Source: Candidatus Endomicrobiellum dinenymphae (GTDB lineage Bacteria > Elusimicrobiota > Endomicrobiia > Endomicrobiales > Endomicrobiaceae). From it: a stretch of DNA of 10,190 nt. The stretch is taken from positions 1 to 10,190 of the forward strand of contig JAIXNA010000002.1 in assembly GCA_020328135.1 (NCBI GenBank), read 5' to 3'. The translations under genes were made by a program, and so were the position numbers. Under the pieces are notes generated by a model. The model did not search any database. It was not told the origin of the DNA and saw nothing but the letters and a program-made list of their open reading frames with translations. Below, piece after piece: positions 1-5,908 of the stretch (within the stretch, counting starts at the first letter, position 1; each line of letters starts with the position of its first letter).

Positions 1-87
1 CATAAGCATAAGCAAGTCCCATATTAAACCATTTATACCCGTTCGATTTTGCTAACAGAATATTTTTGAACACAATATAAACGAAGA
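1..87 (-). pseudogene. Inverted partial copy of the MprF-like gene, running off the left edge
   Basis: This is the left arm of the inverted repeat read on the minus strand. From about position 85 downwards it encodes the same residues as the + strand fragment, including the stretch KSNGYKWFNMGLAY. One substitution, Val for Ala, comes from the mismatch at 81/148. Past the arm the reading becomes Ala-Tyr rather than Asp-Ser. Only about 28 codons are visible before the window ends, so it may be part of a second, divergent gene copy or just a rearranged scrap. An in-frame stop on this strand at 149-151 closes the reading upstream. Confidence 0.5.
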
Positions 88-222
88 ACAAATATGAAAT
101 GTCTTCCGGAATCGTAAGATATGTGAAATGCGATAAAGATATCTTCGCTTATATTGTGTTCAAAAATATTCTGTTAGCAAAATCGAACGGGTATAAATGG
201 TTTAATATGGGACTTGCTTATG
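7..222. repeat. Near-perfect 81-bp inverted repeat with 54-bp spacer
   Basis: Bases 7-87 are the reverse complement of bases 142-222 (paired positions sum to 229). The only mismatch among 81 pairs is 81/148. The spacer is 88-141. The right arm lies inside the MprF-like coding fragment, so the left arm is a backward copy of that coding sequence. Identity stops at position 6, where the left side instead continues as a duplicated 6-mer (CATAAG at 1-6 and 7-12). No transposase-like sequence or terminal-repeat motif is visible, so this does not look like an insertion sequence. It could be a genuine inverted duplication or a chimera formed during DNA amplification or assembly. The sequence alone cannot separate these. 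Confidence 0.95.
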
Positions 223-476
223 ATTCGTCTATGGATAGTAGCGGAGATGTTATAAAATATTTTGCAAAAATGTTTATGTTTGCCGAACATTTTAAGTACA
301 ATCTTTCTGCTTTAAGAGATTTTAAAGATAAATTTTGCCCGATGTGGCATAGTAAATACATAGCAATACACCCCGATAAATATATTATTGCGTTTATTAA
401 AAATTTTACGGAGCTTATTTCTCCTCCTAAAACTGCTGAAGGTCCGCATTTTCTTAGAAGGTTTTTTAAGAGATGA
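84..476 (+). pseudogene. mprF: C-terminal fragment of MprF-like phosphatidylglycerol lysyltransferase (DUF2156)
   Basis: The frame is open from about 84, just after a TAA at 78-80, to a TGA at 474-476. An ATG at 99 gives 125 residues. The translation resembles the extreme C-terminus of MprF/LysS-like aminoacyl-phosphatidylglycerol synthases. It has GYKWFNMGLA near residue 31, then the family's closing pattern of an aromatic-Asn-x-x-x-Leu-Arg-x-Phe-Lys-x-Lys-Phe-x-Pro-x-Trp block (KYNLSALRDFKDKF near residue 66) followed by a basic KYIAIHP segment. Full members carry a large flippase membrane domain and a longer synthase domain (800 or more residues). Both are missing here, because the upstream side is replaced by an inverted copy of the gene. 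It is therefore almost certainly non-functional as a synthase. The stop overlaps the tilS start (ATGA), suggesting the two were once translationally coupled. Family assignment is by motif memory and is reasonably firm. Confidence 0.7.
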
Positions 477-1444
477 AAGTATGGGATATTTTTTATCGTA
501 ACATTGTACGGAACAATTTTATTAAATCTAAAGATAGGATTGTTTTAGCAGTGTCGGGCGGTATGGATTCTGTGTGCATGCTTCACTTGTTTTGGCGTTT
601 GGCAAAAAAAATTAATATATATCTTTTAGTAGTGAATTTTGATCATAATTTAAGAAAAGAATCTGTAAAAGAGGCAAAAATCGTTAAAGATTTTGCGGAC
701 AAGCTCGGCATAGATTGTATTCTTGAAACGCTTAATGTAAAAGAGTACTCAAAGGACAAGTCTGCTTCAACTGAAACAGCCGGTCGGAGTTTAAGATATT
801 TAGCTCTTGAGGGCATAGCAAAAAAGCGTAAATGCAATAAAGTTGCCACTGCGCACAACGCGAACGATAATGCCGAAACAGTTTTTATGTGGCTTTTAAG
901 AGGTAGCGGAAGTTTCTCCGGGATACCTCAAACAAGAAAAATAAGTAATAATCTTACAATACTCCGTCCCTTACTTACTGTGAAAAGAAAATTGATAGAA
1001 GAGTATATTAAAGAGCATAAACTACCATTTTGTATAGATAAATCTAATTTTTCAGAGGTTTATACGCGAAACAAGATACGTCTTTCACTTATGCCTGTTT
1101 GTGAAAAAATCAATCCGATGGCGGTAGAACATATTTTTGCTTTAAGCTGCATACAAGCTCGAGAAGATGCATATTTGGAAGAGATTTCCAATAAATTATT
1201 GAAGAAGTGCGCGAATATACAGAAAAATCAAATTTTGCTTGATTTAACAACGTTTTTACGGTATAATGAAGCGATTAGATTTAGAATTTTAAAAAATATT
1301 TTGCCTCAAAAAAAGTATAATTCGCATATTAATTTGATAATGCATAAAATTTTGTCGTCAGATATATCCGAGCACGTGTTGTCTGCCAGTTGGATTTTTA
1401 AAATCATGTCAAATAAAGCATATTTTATAAGGAATGCTAAGTGA
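473..1444 (+). CDS. tilS: tRNA(Ile)-lysidine synthase TilS
   Basis: TilS uses ATP and lysine to convert the wobble cytidine of the CAU-anticodon isoleucine tRNA to lysidine, which makes it decode AUA. The protein has 323 residues. The PP-loop ATP pyrophosphatase motif SGGMDS is at residues 28-33, followed by DHNLRKES (57-64), GRSLRY (104-109) and AHNANDNAET (127-136). RGSGSFSGI lies at 143-151 and the tRNA-contact style motif YTRNKIR at 197-203. The AHxxDD motif reads AHNAND, a substitution also seen in some other bacterial TilS proteins. Length matches the short TilS type (Aquifex-like) rather than the 430-470-residue forms with a full C-terminal domain; the tail after about residue 230 resembles no domain I recognise. 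It starts by ATGA overlap with the preceding fragment and ends in a TGATG overlap with hpt. The abundance of ATA codons in this AT-rich window fits the gene being essential here. Confidence 0.93.
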   Translation: MKVWDIFYRNIVRNNFIKSKDRIVLAVSGGMDSVCMLHLFWRLAKKINIYLLVVNFDHNLRKESVKEAKIVKDFADKLGIDCILETLNVKEYSKDKSASTETAGRSLRYLALEGIAKKRKCNKVATAHNANDNAETVFMWLLRGSGSFSGIPQTRKISNNLTILRPLLTVKRKLIEEYIKEHKLPFCIDKSNFSEVYTRNKIRLSLMPVCEKINPMAVEHIFALSCIQAREDAYLEEISNKLLKKCANIQKNQILLDLTTFLRYNEAIRFRILKNILPQKKYNSHINLIMHKILSSDISEHVLSASWIFKIMSNKAYFIRNAK

Positions 1445-1983
1445 TGAATATAGAGGATAAATACGCTGCTGGTGTTCTTTTGTCTGAAGAAGTTATACAA
1501 AACAGAGTTTCTGAAGTGGCCGCACAGATATCTAAAGATTTTAAGGATAAAGAAGTTTTGCTCGTTTCGGTTTTAAACGGCAGTTTTGTTTTTTTTGCGC
1601 AGATCTCGCGCGTGAGTTGGATATAAAGTGTAAGATAGATTTCATATCTATAAGTTCTTATGTAGGTACGTATTCTAAAGAGAAAGCGAAGATTCTTTCA
1701 GGATTTAAATAAGATATTATTGGTAAAGACGTAATTATAATTGAAGATATTCTAGATACCGGTATAACTTTAGATTTTTTGAAACAAGAAATTGCGTTTA
1801 AAAAACCTAAAAGTATAGCAACATGCATTTTGCTTGATAAAAAATGTGTTCATAAAACGGAAATAGACGTTGAATACGCTTGCTTTGAAGTTGGCGATGA
1901 TTTTATTGTAGGTTATGGTTTAGATTGCAACGGATTTTTCAGAGGATTACCCTATAATAGGGATATTAAAGGAGCTTGTTTGA
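1444..1983 (+). pseudogene. hpt: Broken hypoxanthine phosphoribosyltransferase (three lesions)
   Basis: Intact Hpt salvages hypoxanthine and guanine with PRPP. Three frames must be joined to rebuild it. The first, from ATG 1444 (or GTG 1441), reads through VLLSEEVIQNRV and VSVLNGSFVFF, then fails at 1597-1600, where GCGC looks like a 2-bp duplication; it hits TAA at 1624-1626. The second frame resumes at 1599 as ADLARELDIKCKIDF, has an in-frame TAA at 1710-1712, then carries the PRPP-binding motif VIIIEDILDTGITL (1731-1772) and FIVGYGLD. An extra base near 1956 causes the last shift. Correcting it gives LPYIGILKELV and a TGA at 1981-1983, matching the usual family C-terminus. The restored gene is about 178 codons, normal for the family, and would overlap ftsH as TGATG. 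The catalytic Glu-Asp-x-x-Asp-Thr-Gly signature is still readable, so decay is recent. No functional enzyme can be made from this locus without recoding. Confidence 0.93.
1968..1974 (+). promoter_or_regulatory. Shine-Dalgarno site that sets the ftsH start
   Basis: AAAGGAG sits 8 bases before the ATG at 1983. It lies inside the 3' end of the decayed hpt gene. It decides the ftsH start, because the same reading frame stays open upstream to 1713 and offers a misleading TTG at 1779. Confidence 0.85.
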
Positions 1984-3902
1984 TGAAAAATAAAAATCCA
2001 TGGTTTATCTTCTTCTGGATAACACTTTTTATTATTATATTTATGCTTATGAATTCAGCTCGTCAGAAGGGGCATGAAGTAGATCTTGAATATTCTCAAT
2101 TCAAACAGTACATAAAAGCTGGCAGCGTGTCAAAAGTTTTAGTCGCTCAGGATTCTATCAGAGGACAGTTTAGAGATACAGATGGTGTTTTGAAGAAATT
2201 TAAAACTACCCCTATGGAAGATCCAAATCTTATAAAAGATATGGAAGACAATAAAGTCCTTGAATTTTCAGCCACAGAAAAAAATGATTGGTTTAGGCCT
2301 TTGCTTTTTAGTTGGGGGCCTATAATTCTTTTAATTTTATTGTGGTTTTGGAAGATGCGCGGCATGGTAGGTGGGAGTAAACAAGTCATGTCTTTTGGCA
2401 AAACGAGGGCAAAACTTGCCGGAAATAACACGGCAAAAAAAGTTACTTTTAAAGATGTTGCAGGTTGCGATGAAGCAAAAGAAGAGCTACAAGAGATAAT
2501 AGAATTTTTAAAAGATCCCGCAAAATTTCAAAAACTCGGCGGGAAGATTCCTAAAGGCGTTTTGCTTTTTGGATCTCCGGGAACAGGTAAAACTTTACTT
2601 GCAAAAGCTGTAGCAGGTGAAGCGGGCGTTCCTTTTTTCTCGTCAAGCGGTTCAGAATTTGTGGAGATGTTTGTCGGCGTTGGCGCTTCAAGAGTGAGAG
2701 ATTTATTTGGACAAGGCAGAAAATCTGCTCCGTGTTTATTGTTTATAGATGAAATAGATGCTGTGGGAAGACATAGATTTGCAGGCATAGGCGGCGGACA
2801 CGATGAAAGGGAGCAAACATTAAATCAACTTCTTGTTGAAATGGATGGTTTTGATACCAAAGAGGGCGTAATTTTGATTGCTGCCACAAATAGACCTGAT
2901 GTTTTGGACCCTGCTCTTTTAAGGCCGGGAAGATTTGACAGACAAGTTGTTGTTCCAAGCCCTGCTTTGAAAGATAGAGAAGAAATTCTTGCCGTGCACG
3001 TAAGGAAAATAAAGCTTGACAGCGATATAAATTTAAATGTTATAGCAAGGAGAACACCGGGATTTGTCGGCGCAGATCTTGCAAATCTTGTAAATGAGGC
3101 GGCTTTGCTTGCCGCAAGGAATAATCAAAAAACTGTAAGCATGAAAAACATGGAAGAATCAATAGATAGAATTCTTGCAGGGCCTCAAAGAAAATCGCGT
3201 TTAATGTCTGACAAAGAAAAGAAAATTATTGCTTATCACGAAGCGGGTCATACACTTGTTGCAAAATTGTTGCCTTCGGCAGATCCTGTGCATAAAGTTT
3301 CTATAGTTCCGCGTGGACCCGCTTTAGGATATACATTGCAACTTCCTGAAGAAGATAAGTATTTAACTTCAAAAACAGAACTTTTAGACAGACTTGCGAT
3401 ATTATTTGGCGGACGCGTTGCAGAAGAACTTGTATTTTTGGAGATTACCACTGGTGCTCAGAATGATATTTCTAAAGCAACAGAAATCGCAACGAGAATG
3501 GTTACAGAATTTGGTATGAGTGATAAAGTAGGACCTATGGCTTTGCAAAGACCAAATGAAGAGGTGTTTTTAGGAAGAGATATTTCTAAAGATGCAAGGC
3601 ATTCAGGAAAAACTTCTGAACTTATAGATGAAGAAGTTAAGAACATTATAGACGGTGCGAGGAAAAAGGCGACTACTCTTCTTAAAGATAATATGAATAT
3701 TTTAAGCAAACTTGTGGATTATCTTTTAGAGAGGGAAAGTTTAAACAGTGGAGATATAAATAAAATTATGGAAGGCGAAGATTTGTCTTCTTTTGACACA
3801 AAGTCCGCCGTAGCTGAAATAGACAAAAAAGAGACTGTCGCTGAGGAAAAAATCATAAAAGGTAATGTTGCAGGCGGAAGAATACAAGGTGAAAACATTT
3901 AA
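1983..3902 (+). CDS. ftsH: ATP-dependent zinc metalloprotease FtsH
   Basis: FtsH is a membrane-anchored hexameric AAA+ protease that degrades misfolded membrane proteins and selected regulators. From ATG 1983 it has 639 residues, a typical length. Membrane helices lie at about 7-23 and 107-124, enclosing a small extracytoplasmic domain. The AAA module has Walker A GSPGTGKT (197-204), pore residues FVG (230-232), Walker B LLFIDE (252-257), and the second region of homology from ATNRPD (301) to GRFDR (316-320). The protease domain has the zinc site HEAGH (419-423) and a third ligand, Asp495, in GAQND. The Walker A second position is Ser where Pro is usual (GPPGTGKT). The last 40 residues are charged and look unstructured. 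The frame is open further upstream only because hpt lost its stop; the 68 extra codons from TTG 1779 are Hpt sequence and not part of FtsH. The stop lies inside the start of folE. Confidence 0.97.
   Translation: MKNKNPWFIFFWITLFIIIFMLMNSARQKGHEVDLEYSQFKQYIKAGSVSKVLVAQDSIRGQFRDTDGVLKKFKTTPMEDPNLIKDMEDNKVLEFSATEKNDWFRPLLFSWGPIILLILLWFWKMRGMVGGSKQVMSFGKTRAKLAGNNTAKKVTFKDVAGCDEAKEELQEIIEFLKDPAKFQKLGGKIPKGVLLFGSPGTGKTLLAKAVAGEAGVPFFSSSGSEFVEMFVGVGASRVRDLFGQGRKSAPCLLFIDEIDAVGRHRFAGIGGGHDEREQTLNQLLVEMDGFDTKEGVILIAATNRPDVLDPALLRPGRFDRQVVVPSPALKDREEILAVHVRKIKLDSDINLNVIARRTPGFVGADLANLVNEAALLAARNNQKTVSMKNMEESIDRILAGPQRKSRLMSDKEKKIIAYHEAGHTLVAKLLPSADPVHKVSIVPRGPALGYTLQLPEEDKYLTSKTELLDRLAILFGGRVAEELVFLEITTGAQNDISKATEIATRMVTEFGMSDKVGPMALQRPNEEVFLGRDISKDARHSGKTSELIDEEVKNIIDGARKKATTLLKDNMNILSKLVDYLLERESLNSGDINKIMEGEDLSSFDTKSAVAEIDKKETVAEEKIIKGNVAGGRIQGENI
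3876..3880 (+). promoter_or_regulatory. Possible Shine-Dalgarno site favouring a GTG start for folE
   Basis: GGAAG lies 8 bases before the GTG at 3889. The alternative ATG at 3865 has AAAAGG ending only 2 bases upstream, which is too close for a good site. This is the main reason for preferring the GTG. Confidence 0.5.
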
Positions 3903-4464
3903 TTTTGATGAAAAAAAAGCGCAGCTGGCTATAAAACTTTTGCTTGAGTCTTTTGGAGAAGATTTAAGTAGAGAAGGTATTAATCGTACTCCCGAAAGAG
4001 TATCCGAATTTTATAAAGAAGCGCTGTCCGGAAATGCTGTTGATCCTTTAGAACTTGTCTCTGCCCATTATACAACGGAAGATCATGAAGAAATAGTTTT
4101 AGTTAAAGACATTTCATTTTATTCTTTATGCGAGCATCACTTGCTTCCTTTTTTTGGCAAAGCGCATGTTGCATATATCCCTAAAAAAGATAAGGTAATA
4201 GGCGTATCAAAACTTGTAAGACTGTTTGAAGTTTTTGCAAACAGACTACAACTTCAAGAAAGACTTACAAAACAAATAGTAGACACTATAATGCGGTCGG
4301 TAGAGCCTCATGGCGTCATGGTTGTAATTGAAGCGGAGCATTTATGCATGACAATGCGAGGCGTTAAAAAACCGGGTTCAAAGATGATTACTTCAGCTAT
4401 GAGAGGAACATTCTTGAAAGATGTAAGGACACGCGGTGAAGTTATGTCGCTCTTAAAAAATTAA
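3889..4464 (+). CDS. folE: GTP cyclohydrolase I (FolE, type IA)
   Basis: FolE converts GTP to 7,8-dihydroneopterin triphosphate, the first step of folate (pterin) synthesis. From GTG 3889 it has 191 residues, normal for the bacterial enzyme. An ATG at 3865 would add 8 residues (MLQAEEYK) that are only the shifted reading of the FtsH tail. Visible motifs are EGINRTPERV (29-38), the zinc-binding SLCEHHLLPFFGKAHVAYIP (79-98; ligands Cys81 and His84), KVIGVSKLVR (102-111), the QLQERLT helix (121-127) and CMTMRGV (153-159; third ligand Cys153). The enzyme forms a homodecamer in the cytoplasm. It overlaps the end of ftsH by 14 bases (38 with the ATG), so it is probably co-transcribed. With folP two genes on, folate synthesis is partly clustered here, though a repeat-bearing spacer separates the two. 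Confidence 0.95.
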   Translation: MKTFNFDEKKAQLAIKLLLESFGEDLSREGINRTPERVSEFYKEALSGNAVDPLELVSAHYTTEDHEEIVLVKDISFYSLCEHHLLPFFGKAHVAYIPKKDKVIGVSKLVRLFEVFANRLQLQERLTKQIVDTIMRSVEPHGVMVVIEAEHLCMTMRGVKKPGSKMITSAMRGTFLKDVRTRGEVMSLLKN

Positions 4465-4515
4465 CTATAGCGGCTTTTAGATTTGGACTATAGCTTTGAA
4501 AAAATGGGAACTTAT

Positions 4516-4545
4516 GTACTGTTCGCTCCGCCTTACTTACAGTAC
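4516..4545. repeat. Small hairpin, GTACTGT / ACAGTAC
   Basis: GTACTGT at 4516-4522 pairs with ACAGTAC at 4539-4545, leaving a 16-base loop. It lies 52 bases after folE. A short T-run appears only at 4558-4562, too far away for a standard terminator. It probably belongs to the dispersed repeat material of this spacer. Confidence 0.55.
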
Positions 4546-4560
4546 GCCGCGCTCTAGTTT

Positions 4561-4713
4561 TTCTTCGCTTCGTCTCAAATCTTGAAGCCTGAAGACGATA
4601 AGTGTTGTCGTTTTGTCATTCCTGGCTTGATTCGTTGCTGTCATTTCCATTAAAATGGGAATCCACATAGTTGTTGTCATCGTTGTTGTTGTCATTGTGA
4701 GCGAAGCGAAGAA
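4561..4713. repeat. 12-bp perfect inverted repeat bracketing the repeat cluster
   Basis: TTCTTCGCTTCG at 4561-4572 is the exact reverse complement of CGAAGCGAAGAA at 4702-4713. The arms are 129 bases apart and enclose most of the GTCATT modules. The arms could be two inverted copies of the same dispersed repeat, or the ends of one larger element. Confidence 0.7.
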
Positions 4714-4718
4714 TCCAG
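4615..4718. repeat. Cluster of REP-like GTCATT...GAATCC modules
   Basis: GTCATT occurs at 4615-4620, 4640-4645 and 4691-4696, with a partial GTCAT at 4676-4680. Two of these modules end in AATCCA: one at 4640-4665, containing a near-palindrome (TTCCATT, then AATGGGAA with one bulged base), and one at 4691-4717, containing GAGCGAAGCGAAGAATCC. GTTGTTGTCAT is repeated at 4670-4680 and 4685-4695. Similar short palindromic repeats beginning TCATT and ending near GAATCC or CAATCC are common between genes in many bacterial genomes. The family membership is inferred from that resemblance. Confidence 0.6.
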
Positions 4719-4741
4719 CTGTTTCTTTGAACGGGTAACAA

Positions 4742-5908
4742 ATGATTATAAGAAAAGCAGTAGTAAATAATTTTAACGACGCCAAAACTCTTGTCAAAAA
4801 TACGAGGTGTAATGTTTCTGTTTGCGAGCATCTTGCAAAAAAAGGCGTTATTGTTGCGATAGTTATTGAAAAAATAGACAATAGGGCGGCAAATATTTTA
4901 AAACAAGATGCCATTTCTGTTGGGGCTGATGCCGCCGTGAGCGAAGATGTCAGCAGGTTTAAACAAGGTGTTTCTGATGTAGTCTTGTTTGCAGCTATCA
5001 ATCAAATTGAAAAGTTAGTAAATAAACTTCGCTTACAATCATTTGGTTTAAAAGAAGTCTCATTAAGTTTGGACAATGTAATAAACAAAAGGAAAGTTTT
5101 TAAATATAAAGAAAAAACATTAGATTTATCAAAAACTGTAGTTATGGGCATTGTAAATATGGATCCGAATTCCTTTTCCGGAGATGGGCTTATCGATTCG
5201 GATAAAGCTTGCAAGCAAGCAATGGAGTTTGAAAAATTTGGCGCCGGTATTATAGATATAGGGGCAGAATCTTCAAGACCCGGCGTAAAACTCATAAATG
5301 CAAAAACGGAAATAAACAGATTAATCCCCGCTCTAAAAAAGATACGTAAAAATGTTAAGATTCCGATTTCTGTTGATACGTACAAATACGAAACGGCAAA
5401 AGTTGCTCTTGCTGAAGGCGCCGATATTATAAACGATATTTTTGCCTTGAGAAAAGGGAAGGAAAAACTCGCAAAACTTATTGCAGACACAAAAGCTGGC
5501 GTAATACTTGTGCATATGAAGGGCGTTCCTAAAAATATGCAGACAGATCCTGAATATAAGAATTGCACGTCTGAAGTATATAAATTTCTATTTAAGCGTA
5601 AAGAATATGCAATGGGTTTTGGTATAAAAGCAGAACGTATTGCAGTTGATCCGGGTCCGGGTTTTGGAAAAACTGTAAAACACAATGTTGAATTGATAAA
5701 AAATATTGATGTTTTGTCAACGCTTGGCGCAGTCGTGGGCGCAGTGTCTAGAAAGAAGTTTGTAAGATCGCTTGCGGGAGAAGATAAAACGGCATTTATT
5801 GCGGCAAATTTTCTTACAGTTTTTTGCGGCGCAGACATTATAAGAGTTCATGACGTAAAGGAAACAGTTAATGTTTTAAAAATAATTGAAACTTTCAGAG
5901 GAGTATAA
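4742..5908 (+). CDS. folP: Dihydropteroate synthase with N-terminal extension (FolP)
   Basis: FolP joins dihydropterin pyrophosphate to p-aminobenzoate to make dihydropteroate, the step blocked by sulfonamides. Of its 388 residues, about 130 to the end form the TIM-barrel synthase: MGIVNMDPNSFSGDG (135-149), DIGAESSRPG (172-181), SVDTYK (210-215), INDI (230-233), DPGPGFGKT (303-311), SRKK (336-339) and RVHD (368-371). The first ~120 residues are an extra domain containing ANILKQDAISVGADAAVS (50-67) and KLRLQSFGL (95-103). I recall the same kind of extension on dihydropteroate synthases of several deep-branching and delta-proteobacterial groups, so it is real and not a misplaced start. Loop 1 is unusual: the common Asn-x-Thr-Pro-Asp-Ser-Phe reads Asn-Met-Asp-Pro-Asn-Ser-Phe. 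The start ATG 4742 has only a weak GGG upstream at 4734-4736. The stop directly abuts the cdaA ATG. Confidence 0.93.
   Translation: MIIRKAVVNNFNDAKTLVKNTRCNVSVCEHLAKKGVIVAIVIEKIDNRAANILKQDAISVGADAAVSEDVSRFKQGVSDVVLFAAINQIEKLVNKLRLQSFGLKEVSLSLDNVINKRKVFKYKEKTLDLSKTVVMGIVNMDPNSFSGDGLIDSDKACKQAMEFEKFGAGIIDIGAESSRPGVKLINAKTEINRLIPALKKIRKNVKIPISVDTYKYETAKVALAEGADIINDIFALRKGKEKLAKLIADTKAGVILVHMKGVPKNMQTDPEYKNCTSEVYKFLFKRKEYAMGFGIKAERIAVDPGPGFGKTVKHNVELIKNIDVLSTLGAVVGAVSRKKFVRSLAGEDKTAFIAANFLTVFCGADIIRVHDVKETVNVLKIIETFRGV

Larger units (their letters stand above)
4465..4741. other. Intergenic spacer with repeats, no gene seen
   Basis: This 277-base gap separates folE from folP and is the only real break in the gene run. 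It holds two copies of CTATAGC (4465-4471 and 4488-4494), a 7-bp hairpin (4516-4545), and GTCATT/GAATCC repeat modules (4615-4718). Its base composition and wording differ from the flanking genes, with GCG and GTTGTT clusters and no convincing codon structure. I find no tRNA, no clear promoter boxes and no hairpin followed by a T-run. Short open frames on the minus strand here only translate the repeats. The spacer may carry a promoter for the folP-glmS block, but I cannot point to one. Confidence 0.75.

Noticed and set aside
7..222. Insertion sequence with long terminal inverted repeats
   Set aside because: The 54-base interior encodes no transposase and the arms are themselves mprF-like coding sequence, so it is an inverted duplication and not a transposon.
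1779..1982. An N-terminal extension of FtsH starting at TTG 1779
   Set aside because: The residues are Hpt C-terminal sequence, and the frame is joined only because hpt lost its stop. A good ribosome site and a standard FtsH N-terminus sit at 1983.
4516..4562. Rho-independent terminator after folE
   Set aside because: The hairpin is short with a 16-base loop, and the nearest T-run is more than ten bases past the stem.
4615..4718. CRISPR array
   Set aside because: The repeats are degenerate, closely packed and irregular, with no spacers of uniform length and no cas genes nearby.
4537..5001. Minus-strand open frame covering the repeat spacer and the start of folP
   Set aside because: Its translation is low-complexity Thr/Met/Ile-rich sequence made from GTT-type repeats, then the shadow of folP.
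5002..5838. Long open frame on the minus strand (278 codons) opposite folP
   Set aside because: It mirrors a gene with clear dihydropteroate synthase motifs, its translation shows no recognisable domain, and it is explained by codon bias in the AT-rich + strand gene.
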